From the NCBI GenBank assembly GCA_037190845.1, contig JBBCJI010000006.1, forward strand, positions 1 to 64,000: a DNA stretch of 64,000 nucleotides, given 5' to 3'. Below the pieces are notes generated by a model. It made no database searches. It was not told the origin of the DNA and saw only the letters and a list, made by a program, of their open reading frames with translations. The DNA comes from JBEBVQ01 sp037190845. GTDB taxonomy: Bacteria; Bacteroidota; Bacteroidia; Chitinophagales; Chitinophagaceae. The translations under genes were made by a program, and so were the position numbers. This document shows positions 44,602-53,621 of this stretch, piece after piece (position 1 is the stretch's first letter; each line of letters opens with the position of its first letter).

Positions 44602-46536
44602 CTATACTTCGTACACTTTATTCTTATAGAATATAGCCCATTCCGCAACATCATCAATCATCAGGGTCCCCATCTCATCCAAATGCTCTAAGGCATCTAT
44701 AAAAATACTGCCTTCTACAGCGTTTTTCCGGAGAAGTACCATCTTGGTATCCAACATTTCCTGCAATCCCTTTATTTCTTCTACAATACCTTTATGCCGA
44801 TCAGCAATCTTTTTATTTTCTGTGTGAAAATTTATACTGATCAGGATCACCACTATGGCCGGTAAAAGAATCGCCAAAGCCAGTAGCACCGGTCCGAGTA
44901 TGCCTAAAAAGGATTTGACATGATCAGGAAACAATATGAAGCCCTCCAGGGCTTTCACCACCATTTCAATAATAATAATCCAGACTACGGCTTTACTTAA
45001 AACAAGTGTAGCTTGTTCTATCCGCTCATGTGTATGATCAAATTCCTTCGTTTTATTTTCATGATATTGCTGCTGTCCCGAATACCAGGACTCTTTTAGC
45101 TCATTCAGATGGTTTATAATTTGCCCGGATGTCAGCTCCAGGTTATAGGCAACCGCTGCTCTGATCTTCGAAATCCGCTGTTCGTAATAAAACTCTCCGG
45201 GGTTGTTTTGAAGGAAAGACCGCGAGTGTTTTCCTAACGTGGGCTTGGGCGGACTAAACACACCTGCAAAAGAAAGGTGTTCATTGAACTTTAACCGCTC
45301 GGATGCATAACGATAATGAATAGCCTGCTTATTATAATCATGCTCATTGGCTTCATGCGTATTATTGATAATGAGTCTGATAATAAATACTTTGGCCAAA
45401 CCTAAAACTATAAGCACCAGATATTGCCAGGGGAACTTAGCCGGTGAAAACACCAGGCTCCAGGCACTTGCGCTTTCAATCTCCCCCATATTGAACGGGA
45501 AGTATTTAGACATGAAGATGTAATATAGAAAGGCTGTAATGGCTATAAAAATCGCGCAGGCAGAAGAGAAATAATTGAACATATATCCCCCACGGTATTG
45601 AGTCTGAAAATAACCGGCTATATTGCTTATAATACTTCTTTCTCTTTTTATAACGCTCTTAAGCTCTTGACCAGTTGCAGATTGGTGATCTTGTGTTGTA
45701 TCGGCCAGTTGGATCTCCGGTATGTTTTTTTTCTTGTTGTTCAGTTTCTTTTTATGGAAAAGAACTTCATAAATATTCCATACGGTTGCCCTGACTCCTG
45801 AAAGACGATACTTCGGAAGTCCGGGATCCGGCAGTCCCTGCTGCAGATCACCGTCAAAACCGGATTTCTGATAATTACTACCGATCATCATCTCATGCAG
45901 ATCCCTGATAATGTCTTCCGGTTGTTGTGGCTCTTTGGCAGATAAAACCCATTCCTGCATTTCCTTGTAGAGATATAACTGCCCTGTATCCAGGTCAAAA
46001 AAAACGACAGGTTTCTTTCTGTGTAATGCGGCTATTATATTTTCGATAGTACCTCCTTCTTTGCCGGTCTCTTTGCGGCTTGCTGCCGCGATCACCAGGT
46101 CGCCAAATCTTGCCAGCGCCTTCCCCTGCTGACGATGCGCCTTACTCCTTTTTGTGCTGCCCTGTTCTCCGGGTTCATAAATACCGTCCAGGTGCAGCTT
46201 CTGATGCACCGCCTCATGATTGTATAGCGAGAGGAACAAGTCTTTATCCCGGATAGTCTCCAGATAGTCTTTGTATCTAAATGCCATCACCGCCCCGATG
46301 GTCCATTTATTTTCCTGTTGCGATCCGGTCAGTTCCGGCAGGTGGCCAATAAGGGTTTGGGTGGCTACCTGATCTGCGCCATCAGCCAGTCCGCAAAGCA
46401 GGTGAAAATGTGTATGCCGGAATGCGCTTTGGAATGCCTGGAACAACTGCCATAAAACAGGAGAAAGCTTTTCTAAGTGCTCATGCTGCCGTTTGCCCGA
46501 AAAGGAAAGGGTTATATTATTGTGGATATACTGCAC
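44602..46536 (-). CDS. SLOG-like N-terminal domain fused to a four-helix membrane region
   Basis: A 644-residue protein. Residues 1-210 resemble the SLOG/LOG-like Rossmann domain proposed to bind nucleotide-derived ligands: ITLSFSGKRQHEHLEKL, FHLLCGLADGADQVA, ALARFGDLVIAAAS, KEGGTIENI and KPVVFFDLD. Four membrane helices follow (near residues 315, 370, 525 and 560) separated by a helical cytoplasmic part, a layout like SLATT-type effectors. Translation starts with GTG at 46536; its G is the last base of the TIR-STING stop codon TAG, so the two are coupled. In the nucleotide-sensing conflict systems described by Burroughs, Aravind and colleagues, SLOG senses and the membrane part acts; this role is inferred. 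Confidence 0.65.
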   Translation of the reverse strand: MQYIHNNITLSFSGKRQHEHLEKLSPVLWQLFQAFQSAFRHTHFHLLCGLADGADQVATQTLIGHLPELTGSQQENKWTIGAVMAFRYKDYLETIRDKDLFLSLYNHEAVHQKLHLDGIYEPGEQGSTKRSKAHRQQGKALARFGDLVIAAASRKETGKEGGTIENIIAALHRKKPVVFFDLDTGQLYLYKEMQEWVLSAKEPQQPEDIIRDLHEMMIGSNYQKSGFDGDLQQGLPDPGLPKYRLSGVRATVWNIYEVLFHKKKLNNKKKNIPEIQLADTTQDHQSATGQELKSVIKRERSIISNIAGYFQTQYRGGYMFNYFSSACAIFIAITAFLYYIFMSKYFPFNMGEIESASAWSLVFSPAKFPWQYLVLIVLGLAKVFIIRLIINNTHEANEHDYNKQAIHYRYASERLKFNEHLSFAGVFSPPKPTLGKHSRSFLQNNPGEFYYEQRISKIRAAVAYNLELTSGQIINHLNELKESWYSGQQQYHENKTKEFDHTHERIEQATLVLSKAVVWIIIIEMVVKALEGFILFPDHVKSFLGILGPVLLALAILLPAIVVILISINFHTENKKIADRHKGIVEEIKGLQEMLDTKMVLLRKNAVEGSIFIDALEHLDEMGTLMIDDVAEWAIFYKNKVYEV

Positions 46537-47588
46537 TACAAATCTGTTTTAAATAATTCAGAAGCATAAACCAGATGAATATTATCGGTAAACTCATCCG
46601 CTTCTTTACCGGTTAATAAATGCTCTATTACCTTTTTGAAGTTTGCAATTTCTTTCAGTTCCAAAGCATGTTGCTCTTCCATAGAGAACGTCTCCGGCAG
46701 GATATGGCGGATGGTTTCACGGGAAGATAATAATGTGGTGGGCAGGTCAAACAATTGTATCCTGCCATTTTTCACTTCCGTCAGGATAAAGAACGGGAAT
46801 GTCCTCGGACTGTTGTGCGCCTTGATCTCAATCTGGGCCAGGTTATTTCTCCGCACGAATTTCTGGTAGGCTTTATGAGAGGTTTCATTACCCTTGTCGG
46901 GTATGATAATATTAAAATCGAAGATGTCCCGGGTCAGGTCATAGATGACACCATTAAGTTCGAAATCTTTTTTTCTGATCAATGATTCGCAGGCAAGCAG
47001 GATGAAATTATTGAAATAGCCGATGGCCAGTGAGGTAGAAGGCAATAAGTTGAAAGCGATGCCTCTGTTTTGTCGCAGAAAGCCATTCGTTAATACGTTT
47101 ACGGCTTTTTGCACTGCTATTTTATTATCCTCGCCGTTTTCTATCATGCCGTTATCATCCAGCGTTACCTTCAGCCGGGTGTTCTTCAGCCCGGAAAGAT
47201 CGCTGGGCGCTATGGGATGTGCGACAGCGCCGTTTCGCTCATAGCTTACCAGCAGATAGTTGGCTTTCTTCATCCCCAAGGCCCCGATGAACATACCCAG
47301 TTCAAAAAGCACATTATCCCTTGCCGTAAAGGCATCTTCGCCTCTTTTGCTGATCTTGTCATCGGGCGCCAGCAGGAACAGGGCAAAATCAGTAAGCAGC
47401 AATTCCACCTTGAGGCGTTCCAGGAAGTACTCCCCGGCGCCAAATACCCTGTCCCAGACTTTTACTTCAAAATCTGCCGCCAGCAAGTCTGCCAGTACCA
47501 TGGCTACGGGTAAGGCCTCCACCGAAGAACCGATAAAGAGTTTGGGCTTCATGTTGTAAGCATTATTTTGTTCAGAGTTATTCACCAT
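46536..47588 (-). CDS. TIR-STING effector (CBASS-type)
   Basis: A 350-residue protein. Residues ~13-150 form a TIR-like (PF10137) NADase domain: KPKLFIGSSVEALPVA, FALFLLAPDD and the catalytic-glutamate block RDNVLFELGMFIGALG. Residues ~170-340 match STING: STSLAIGYFNNF (compare IGYLRL), FNIIIPDKG (compare LLPLDCG), FFILTEVKNG and FDLPTTLLSSRETI (compare YATPLQTLFAMSQ), then a helical end. TIR-STING proteins are CBASS effectors that destroy NAD+ after binding cyclic di-GMP made by a neighbouring CD-NTase. No CD-NTase is encoded in this window. The start overlaps the STAND gene end by 11 nt; an ATG at 47552 would give a 338-residue form. Confidence 0.78.
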   Translation of the reverse strand: MVNNSEQNNAYNMKPKLFIGSSVEALPVAMVLADLLAADFEVKVWDRVFGAGEYFLERLKVELLLTDFALFLLAPDDKISKRGEDAFTARDNVLFELGMFIGALGMKKANYLLVSYERNGAVAHPIAPSDLSGLKNTRLKVTLDDNGMIENGEDNKIAVQKAVNVLTNGFLRQNRGIAFNLLPSTSLAIGYFNNFILLACESLIRKKDFELNGVIYDLTRDIFDFNIIIPDKGNETSHKAYQKFVRRNNLAQIEIKAHNSPRTFPFFILTEVKNGRIQLFDLPTTLLSSRETIRHILPETFSMEEQHALELKEIANFKKVIEHLLTGKEADEFTDNIHLVYASELFKTDL

Positions 47589-49701
47589 TTTCTAACCTTG
47601 CTATCGCTTCTAACACTATTTTCTGGTTTTGTTCAAACTCCGCTTTTCCGGGTACGGCTATTGTTAGCTCCTGCCATATCGTCGCCGCTTTCTGGTAAGA
47701 GGTTAAGGCCTTTGTTCTTACTTTCATGTAAAATTCATAGAAAAAGCCCAGCTTTGAATGGATATTGGCAACATCTGTTTTGAAGGCTACATTAGCTGGA
47801 CGGGAATGATGCAGTTCCTCCGAAAGCTGAAGGTAAACCTTATAGTGGAATTCTGCTTGTTCCATATCACCACACGCTTGCGCAATATTTCTAAGTTTTG
47901 AATGGGCAACGACAACATCTCTTTTATCATTCATCATTTCCGAGATTCCTTTCATCTTCGTAGCCGCTTCTTGCGCGGCATTAAGATCACCCGTTAATAT
48001 AAAGTACAGAGATGCATTGAAATTCAAGTCATAAAGTGCTTTAAAAAGTTCTTTAAAAGGCTGTTTGCTAAGGTGGTTGGTAATACTCTCTACCAATGCA
48101 ACATAAGGCGATGCTTCATTGAAGTGTATTAAATGTGAACCATGACTGTCAGGTTCCAGTTTTTCATTCAGATTGTCCACCAGCCACCGGGCATCCCACT
48201 CCAGACTTGCGTTATTTTTTTTCAACAGAAGGCTCTGTATAACAGGGCTAATACGAAACAGATCTTCCTCCGCTATTAGCCAGCCTTTTTGTGATAGTTC
48301 GTCCAACACTCTGAATTTGAATTTATCCTGCTTAAACACCTTACAGAGGAAAGTAAAGCGATGCGGTGTTGCCGGCAGTAATGCTATATTCACCAACCAG
48401 TAGCGCTCTTTTTCACTCAACGCGGAAAAATCGTACAATACATCCAGGATCTCATCGGTAGTGGCGGCCTGAACGTGTCTGCTATGAGTATAATCGGTGC
48501 GGATCTCAAAGCTCCGCTCATGAAGATACAAACCATGCCGCTGCAAATGCGTGAGAAAATCCGCCAGCTTTTCTCCCCGTTGTCTCAGCAGCGCCATGTT
48601 TTTAGCGAATACTTCCACCAGCAGGGTATGATAATGGATGGCTTCGAGCAAAGTATCCAGTAAAGCCTCAAACTCCGGTGTGTCTTCCCGGTAATAACTC
48701 GTAAACAGCTCTTTGGCCAAAGGAGGAGGCAGATGGGTAATGGGCAGCTCCTGGCCTTTATCCATGACCCCGCTGCACCGGCTGGTGATCAGCACATGCC
48801 AGTGGAACCCCCTGAAGGCCTGCCTGAACGACTCAATATGTTCCGGGTTGTTGGCATTGTCTAATACCAGCAGGAAATCGTGAGAGATGTTTTGCAAGGC
48901 TTTTTTGAGGGCATCTAGCTTTTCCTCCTCCTTCTCATACCGGGTAAGATCAACATTCAGCCCCAGCGCTAATTTCTTCAGTTCGCTCACAATACCGTTT
49001 TCACAAAACAACCAGGCATTATGCTTATAATCATAGAGGCTTTCCGCCCAGTACTTTGCAGCTAAGGTAGTTTTGCCGATACCCCCTTCCGCATTGATGA
49101 GCATCAGCTTTCCGCCCTGACCCAAGCGCTCCCTGATTATTTTCAGTTCTTCTTCCCGCCCCTTAAAGGTTGCAGGAACGCTCTGCCCGTCGGAATGGAT
49201 GGTATTAGCAGGCACACCAGCTTTTAACCGTCCCGAAGCAAACAGTTTGTTCCATTCGTTATGGAGCTGATTACGCAGATCCTTATTATTTTCATAGCGG
49301 CTCTTGAATTGTCCCTGGCTTCTTACCTTTTCTTCAAATACAGACACTTCGTGTTGTTCTTCTACTTTGATGCCTGTACGTTTGAAAACATAACACAGAG
49401 GAGCGCCATTTTTCATGAATGTATCGTAGGCAAAATCGTATTCTTCTTCCGTAAACTTACCGATCCTGCTACTATAGAGCATAATAAAAATGTCACAGTT
49501 GGCGATCTGGTGATTGTATTCATCCTGTTTGCGCCCTTCTGCGAAAGAATCAGTATCCCGCTCATATTTATAAAGGCTGAAACAAACCTTCTTATTTTGT
49601 TTCGCCAGATTATCATTATACTCCTGGACAATGTCGCCTAACAGAGTACGTTCCTCAGCCATTTCCGCTGAGGAGGCCAGGAATATTTTATATACAATCA
49701 T
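47578..49701 (-). CDS. STAND NTPase with TIR/DUF4062-like N-terminus and TPR tail
   Basis: A 707-residue NLR-like protein, first gene of the minus-strand operon. The N-terminus (YKIFLASSAEMAEERTLLGD ... RKQDEYNHQIANCDIFIMLY ... GKFTEEEYDFAYDTFM) is a TIR/DUF4062-like domain common in Bacteroidota conflict proteins. The NB-ARC/STAND ATPase core has Walker A NAEGGIGKTTLA (near 204), Walker B FLLVLDNAN (near 277) and LITSRCSG (sensor). The C-terminus (about 560-707) is a TPR-like helical array (AEFHYKVYLQLSEELHHS, YQKAATIWQELT). Such proteins sense phage components and oligomerise. It probably senses infection for the downstream TIR-STING and SLOG proteins. Confidence 0.82.
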   Translation of the reverse strand: MIVYKIFLASSAEMAEERTLLGDIVQEYNDNLAKQNKKVCFSLYKYERDTDSFAEGRKQDEYNHQIANCDIFIMLYSSRIGKFTEEEYDFAYDTFMKNGAPLCYVFKRTGIKVEEQHEVSVFEEKVRSQGQFKSRYENNKDLRNQLHNEWNKLFASGRLKAGVPANTIHSDGQSVPATFKGREEELKIIRERLGQGGKLMLINAEGGIGKTTLAAKYWAESLYDYKHNAWLFCENGIVSELKKLALGLNVDLTRYEKEEEKLDALKKALQNISHDFLLVLDNANNPEHIESFRQAFRGFHWHVLITSRCSGVMDKGQELPITHLPPPLAKELFTSYYREDTPEFEALLDTLLEAIHYHTLLVEVFAKNMALLRQRGEKLADFLTHLQRHGLYLHERSFEIRTDYTHSRHVQAATTDEILDVLYDFSALSEKERYWLVNIALLPATPHRFTFLCKVFKQDKFKFRVLDELSQKGWLIAEEDLFRISPVIQSLLLKKNNASLEWDARWLVDNLNEKLEPDSHGSHLIHFNEASPYVALVESITNHLSKQPFKELFKALYDLNFNASLYFILTGDLNAAQEAATKMKGISEMMNDKRDVVVAHSKLRNIAQACGDMEQAEFHYKVYLQLSEELHHSRPANVAFKTDVANIHSKLGFFYEFYMKVRTKALTSYQKAATIWQELTIAVPGKAEFEQNQKIVLEAIARLENGE

Positions 49702-49928
49702 AGTATACTTAGTATTATGCCGTTATACAATCCATCATTCTCCTGTGTAATATACAATGATAATTTTATCAAAAACATTTCGGTTCCCAATAATTACTTG
49801 CCTTAAAAGCTCTCAGAACTGTGTCTTGTTTTCAGAACTTAACCCACATTGCGTATTGCTATCCGTCTCGTCCGTTATGCTCTTTCACCCATTTACCCTA
49901 AATTCGTCTTCACAACACCACTCACCAC
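49702..49928. promoter_or_regulatory. Divergent promoter region between the STAND operon and mazG-like gene
   Basis: A 227-base AT-rich gap between divergent genes. It must hold both promoters. No full TAnnTTTG element is present on either strand; near matches such as TAAATTCG (about 49898) are too weak to call. Confidence 0.4.
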
Positions 49929-50258
49929 GTGCAAGACATTGAAACAATCACCCAACAGCTAATCCGCTTCCGCAACGAGCGGGACTGGGAGCAATTCCAT
50001 AACCCCAAAGACCTCGCCTTGGCCATCAACGTAGAAGCCGGCGAACTACTCGAATTATTTCTTTGGAAAGACCCGGCAGAAGCAGACCTGTCGAAGGTCA
50101 AAGAAGAGCTGGCCGATGTCCTGGCCTATGCCTTCCTGCTTGCAGAAAAATACAACCTCGACGTAAAGCAGATCGTGCTCGACAAGATCCGGAAAAACGG
50201 AGAAAAATACCCCGTTAATAAAGCTAAAGGCACTGCAAAGAAGTATGACGAACTATGA
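49929..50258 (+). CDS. MazG-like nucleotide pyrophosphohydrolase
   Basis: A 109-residue MazG/RS21-C6-type (dCTP pyrophosphatase-like) enzyme. The metal-binding helices read NVEAGELLELFLW and VKEELADVLAYAFLLAEKY, with the four acidic residues (E-x2-E ... E-x3-D) in place and KIRKNGEKYPVNKAKG after them. It should hydrolyse NTP/dNTP to NMP and PPi, a house-cleaning or anti-phage nucleotide role. Start is GTG at 49929; no ATG fits. It is convergent with the nuclease-helicase gene, 16 nt apart, and lies in the defence island. Confidence 0.85.
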   Translation: MQDIETITQQLIRFRNERDWEQFHNPKDLALAINVEAGELLELFLWKDPAEADLSKVKEELADVLAYAFLLAEKYNLDVKQIVLDKIRKNGEKYPVNKAKGTAKKYDEL

Positions 50259-50274
50259 ATACCCCTCTGAGTCA

Positions 50275-52146
50275 TTAGCCTCCTGCCTTAAAGCTTAAAG
50301 CCTTTTTGAAGTATTCCTTAGTCTCATTATCTGTGCAATAGATATAGCACCCCTTCATCCCCCTGGTCATTAAAGTCCGGTACGTATTTTTAATAATTTT
50401 CGTTAGCAACTCGTTCCAATAATCCGGATTTTTTTTAATGCCGGATATCCATCCTAATATCGTTTTATCATCCTTGGCTCGGGCTTTGGGATTTACCATT
50501 ACTTCTCCATTACGAACAACCAGATCATTTCCAATAATTACGCCGATATAGTCAACCTCCAGCCCCTGAGCAGTATGAATACATCCGATCTCAGTAACCG
50601 ATTGAGAGTCTATGATCCACCTCCCCCCATAATCCGTCCTGTTCCACTTCATATTAAATCCAAACTCTTCTTCCTTAAAATCATATAAGGACGCGTTCTT
50701 TTTACTAAGCCACGGCCAGCAAATACCGGCAACAAGGCGGGCCTTGTTATTGATCTCATTCTTTTTAAAAATAGCTTGCTGCAAATCTCTGGGGTCATCA
50801 AAAACTTTAAAGTCAAACTCATAATCCAGAGCATTCAAATCATAATGAGCCGTCTCCCTTATTTGCAGAACATGATCAACCCAGGCCAGATACCCATCGG
50901 AGCCATTACACCTGAACTGCGATTCAAGTTTCAGTTTATGCACCTTGATACCCAGTTCCTGCGCAAATTTTTCTATAAGACGAATAGAGCCGTAATCGGC
51001 TACAGACACCCGCTGTGCCTCATCAATAAAAAATACAGAACTGACACTTGCGTGCAACAGTTCCTTGATCTGATCATAAGATTGATTGTCGTACCTGTTT
51101 GTTTTCATTAACCGGTGCGCCTCATCAACGATCAGCGTATTAATACTGTTCCTGGGTATCCTTGTAAAAGAACCGGAGCCAAGAAACAAACTATTCAATT
51201 CAATCATTTTTTTTGTGCCACGTAGCTTTTCAATAAATACCTCACGGGGAGCTGAGGTTTTTGTAACATACTGCGCCATTTTACCCTTTCTGTTCAGCTC
51301 CACCAGAAGATTAATAGCCACTACCGACTTTCCCGTTCCCGGCCCTCCTTCTACAATCAATACGTTCTTGTTTTTCTCGTGAGAATGTAAGGCCAATTGT
51401 CGGGCTGTTTCATAGACTACCTTTTGGTCATCGATCATAATAAACTCCTTGTTGCCCTTTATCATACTTTTAAGGCTGTCGGCAAGGCTTTTCGTAGGCC
51501 GGATCTTTCCATTATCAATCCGGAACATAATATTCGAATCATCCCCCTGCCGGATGTACTTCCGGATAAACTCCCTCAGCTTCAGCGCATCAGGCTTCAG
51601 GAATACAGGCGCCTGTTCCAGGTAATAATCATAAAACTCGTTGGTGATATTATTGTCAGGAGCATAATTATGAAGATACGCACAGGGATACAGCGCGATA
51701 GACGATTCATCCACCGTAGCGTTAAACGACTTCAGCAAAGCCGCATAAGACCATGCCTGATAAGAAGGATGACTTGTCTCCGACACACCACCCTGGAATC
51801 TCGTTCTCACCACCCCATCCTTAGCAGTTATCTCTGCAAACTCCCATTGCTTCAACTCAACGATTACTACATTCTCCTGTGCTCCGTCTTTGCCGGTAAT
51901 GATAAAATCCACCCTTTTCGACGTCTGCGGCAAATGATATTCAATCGAGATACCACAATTATCCGGGATATGGGGATCCCCGACTACCCGCTCCATATAC
52001 GCCAGCGACTGTTCAAACGAACGTACTTCATTCCGGGCAACCCGCTTACCTACCCTTTCCTCTATATGATTAGAGATAATGCCACCTATATTATTCGTTA
52101 GGACATCATTGCAAAAGTCCTCTTTCGTTTTACTGTATACAATCAT
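50275..52146 (-). CDS. DUF2075 nuclease-helicase (Nhi-like layout)
   Basis: A 623-residue protein. The N-terminal part has PD-(D/E)xK-type features: KRVDFIITG (Asp near residue 77) and VVIVELKQWEF (E-x-K near 97). From about 250 it is a DUF2075 P-loop helicase: Walker A VEGGPGTGKSVVAI (near 267), Walker B TLIVDEAHRLM (near 340), motif III FFIDEAQRVS, LESQFRCNG, the motif V region CIHTAQGLEVDYIGV and YRTLMTRGMKG (motif VI). The same order of nuclease and DUF2075 helicase is found in the staphylococcal anti-phage enzyme Nhi; homology to Nhi itself was not tested. Transcribed alone. Confidence 0.8.
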   Translation of the reverse strand: MIVYSKTKEDFCNDVLTNNIGGIISNHIEERVGKRVARNEVRSFEQSLAYMERVVGDPHIPDNCGISIEYHLPQTSKRVDFIITGKDGAQENVVIVELKQWEFAEITAKDGVVRTRFQGGVSETSHPSYQAWSYAALLKSFNATVDESSIALYPCAYLHNYAPDNNITNEFYDYYLEQAPVFLKPDALKLREFIRKYIRQGDDSNIMFRIDNGKIRPTKSLADSLKSMIKGNKEFIMIDDQKVVYETARQLALHSHEKNKNVLIVEGGPGTGKSVVAINLLVELNRKGKMAQYVTKTSAPREVFIEKLRGTKKMIELNSLFLGSGSFTRIPRNSINTLIVDEAHRLMKTNRYDNQSYDQIKELLHASVSSVFFIDEAQRVSVADYGSIRLIEKFAQELGIKVHKLKLESQFRCNGSDGYLAWVDHVLQIRETAHYDLNALDYEFDFKVFDDPRDLQQAIFKKNEINNKARLVAGICWPWLSKKNASLYDFKEEEFGFNMKWNRTDYGGRWIIDSQSVTEIGCIHTAQGLEVDYIGVIIGNDLVVRNGEVMVNPKARAKDDKTILGWISGIKKNPDYWNELLTKIIKNTYRTLMTRGMKGCYIYCTDNETKEYFKKALSFKAGG

Positions 52147-52308
52147 CAGCCGTTTTTATGCTGTGCCACTACCGGCACACAGTTTTTTTACTACACGGAA
52201 TAGCGTACACAAATGTATTAATAACAAAAATGATTAAAAACTAATAATCGCTTTCAATAATTATCAATACTACATATATTTACCATAATCTACAGCTCCA
52301 TAGCAACA

Positions 52309-52575
52309 ATGACTGAATTAGAAAAAAGGCTCACCGCAATAGCAACCAATAGCATCGCGCCACAAGACCTCACCAAAGCATTCGATGACGCCGCCATAGC
52401 ATTACTTCGGCATACAAAACTCATAGTGGGTGACACTACATTTCTGATAAGAGAGATTGAATACTACTTTTCAGGCAACCATTATGGGCATCACGACAGT
52501 TATGCACACACCAAAACTCTATGGCATGACACCGAAAACAATGATTCGGCTTATCTATTTTGCTGTCGTGGTTAA
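52309..52575 (+). CDS. Small hypothetical protein, probably a truncated gene
   Basis: An 88-residue ORF. The segment TFLIREIEYYFSGNHYGHHD looks like the start of a longer conserved protein family with an R-E-I-E-x-Y-Y ... H-x-D-x-Y-A-H pattern, and the ORF stops soon after. The following 200 bases have no coding sign. With the mosaic and shortened genes after it, this is best viewed as a remnant. The family name was not recognised. Confidence 0.45.
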   Translation: MTELEKRLTAIATNSIAPQDLTKAFDDAAIALLRHTKLIVGDTTFLIREIEYYFSGNHYGHHDSYAHTKTLWHDTENNDSAYLFCCRG

Positions 52576-52781
52576 CCTGATATTGATCGTGATCGTTCTA
52601 ATTCGCTAAGTTTAAATTATGTTTTACGCTCCAGAAAAGAGTTTCTGTCAGAACCTGACAATGTCGTCCACTATAAACACGGTTACTGCGCATATCCGGA
52701 CATTGTTACAGATCTGACAAGGAATATTTAAATTCGAATTTCAAAAATCAAGTCATTATCGCTACATAAAAATAGACAGGA

Positions 52782-53231
52782 ATGAGCATAAAAAAAGTAT
52801 TAATAATCCTGCTTTTCCCTTTTATCACTGAGATGGTAGTTTCCTGCTGTCCTGACTGTGATGACCCGATTATCGGACACTATACCAACAAAACTCTTTG
52901 GGTCAGCAACATTGACAACAGCGGAATAAAACCAGAGATAACGAACGGGAACCCGGTTCCTAAAGAAGCGTTTGGGATTAGAGTTCGTCTCGGTAGGGAA
53001 AAGACAGCATGCTTAACCCCTCGCCGCTCTTTGTTCATTCAGACAGCTTATGCCAGTGAAAATAAGAGGTACCGTAGTTTAGTAGATACAGCTTGGGAAA
53101 ATGCACCAAATTACGGTGGCGCTGTGTCGGGCAAAGATAGGATTGATGAAACTTACGGCGGATATATCCGGTATATTTCTGACCCCGATGGTCATTTATG
53201 GAAGCTTGTATATCCACCACAACAAACCTGA
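52782..53231 (+). CDS. Chimeric ORF: lipoprotein N-terminus joined to the tail of a VOC/glyoxalase protein
   Basis: A 149-residue ORF made of two unrelated parts. Residues 1-~85 are a Bacteroidota-type lipoprotein beginning (MSIKKVLIILLFPFITEMVV, then SCCPDCDDP with lipobox Cys, and SNIDNSGIKPEITNGNPVPK). Residues ~90-149 (RYRSLVDTAWENAPNYGG ... YGGYIRYISDPDGHLWKLVY) are the C-terminal strand set of a vicinal-oxygen-chelate protein, where GG-Y-x-x-Y-x-x-DPDGHLW is the signature. The join falls near base 53040. It probably arose by an in-frame deletion or recombination; whether it is made or useful is unknown. Confidence 0.6.
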   Translation: MSIKKVLIILLFPFITEMVVSCCPDCDDPIIGHYTNKTLWVSNIDNSGIKPEITNGNPVPKEAFGIRVRLGREKTACLTPRRSLFIQTAYASENKRYRSLVDTAWENAPNYGGAVSGKDRIDETYGGYIRYISDPDGHLWKLVYPPQQT

Positions 53232-53238
53232 AAAATGA

Positions 53239-53616
53239 ATGATGGAGCACAAAACAGGACTAACAAAAGATGCAGGTTGGCAATTCGGTATCAGGAAAAC
53301 GGTACCGCTTGGTATAAATGAAGTATGGGAATGCTTGTTTTCAGAGAAAGGAATCATGTTTTGGGCAAAGGGTGCGGATAAAAATTTTTCAACGTTTAAA
53401 GAGTTGTCACATATAAGGACAAAGTGGAAAATTAAAGACTGGGAAAACCAAGCAACCCTGCAAATGAGAGTGATTTCCAACAAAGACAAAACTACCATTG
53501 CCTTTCACATAGACAGGCTACTCAGCGAAAATCAACGGGCAGAAACAAAAAAACATTGGACTGAAGTTTTAGAAAACATTACCAAAGAACTAAACAGTAA
53601 AATAACAAACCGATAA
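53239..53616 (+). CDS. SRPBCC/AHSA1-like protein
   Basis: A 125-residue START/Bet v1-like protein of the AHSA1 (activator of Hsp90 ATPase homologue-like) group: an N-terminal IRKTVPLGINEVWECLFS strand-helix, LSHIRTKWKIKDWENQATLQ, KTTIAFHIDRL and the terminal helix KKHWTEVLENITKEL. These bind small hydrophobic ligands or act in toxin resistance and development; the ligand is unknown. Seven nt after the chimeric ORF and 5 nt before the VOC gene, so the three are probably in one transcript. Confidence 0.7.
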   Translation: MMEHKTGLTKDAGWQFGIRKTVPLGINEVWECLFSEKGIMFWAKGADKNFSTFKELSHIRTKWKIKDWENQATLQMRVISNKDKTTIAFHIDRLLSENQRAETKKHWTEVLENITKELNSKITNR

Positions 53617-53621
53617 GCGAT

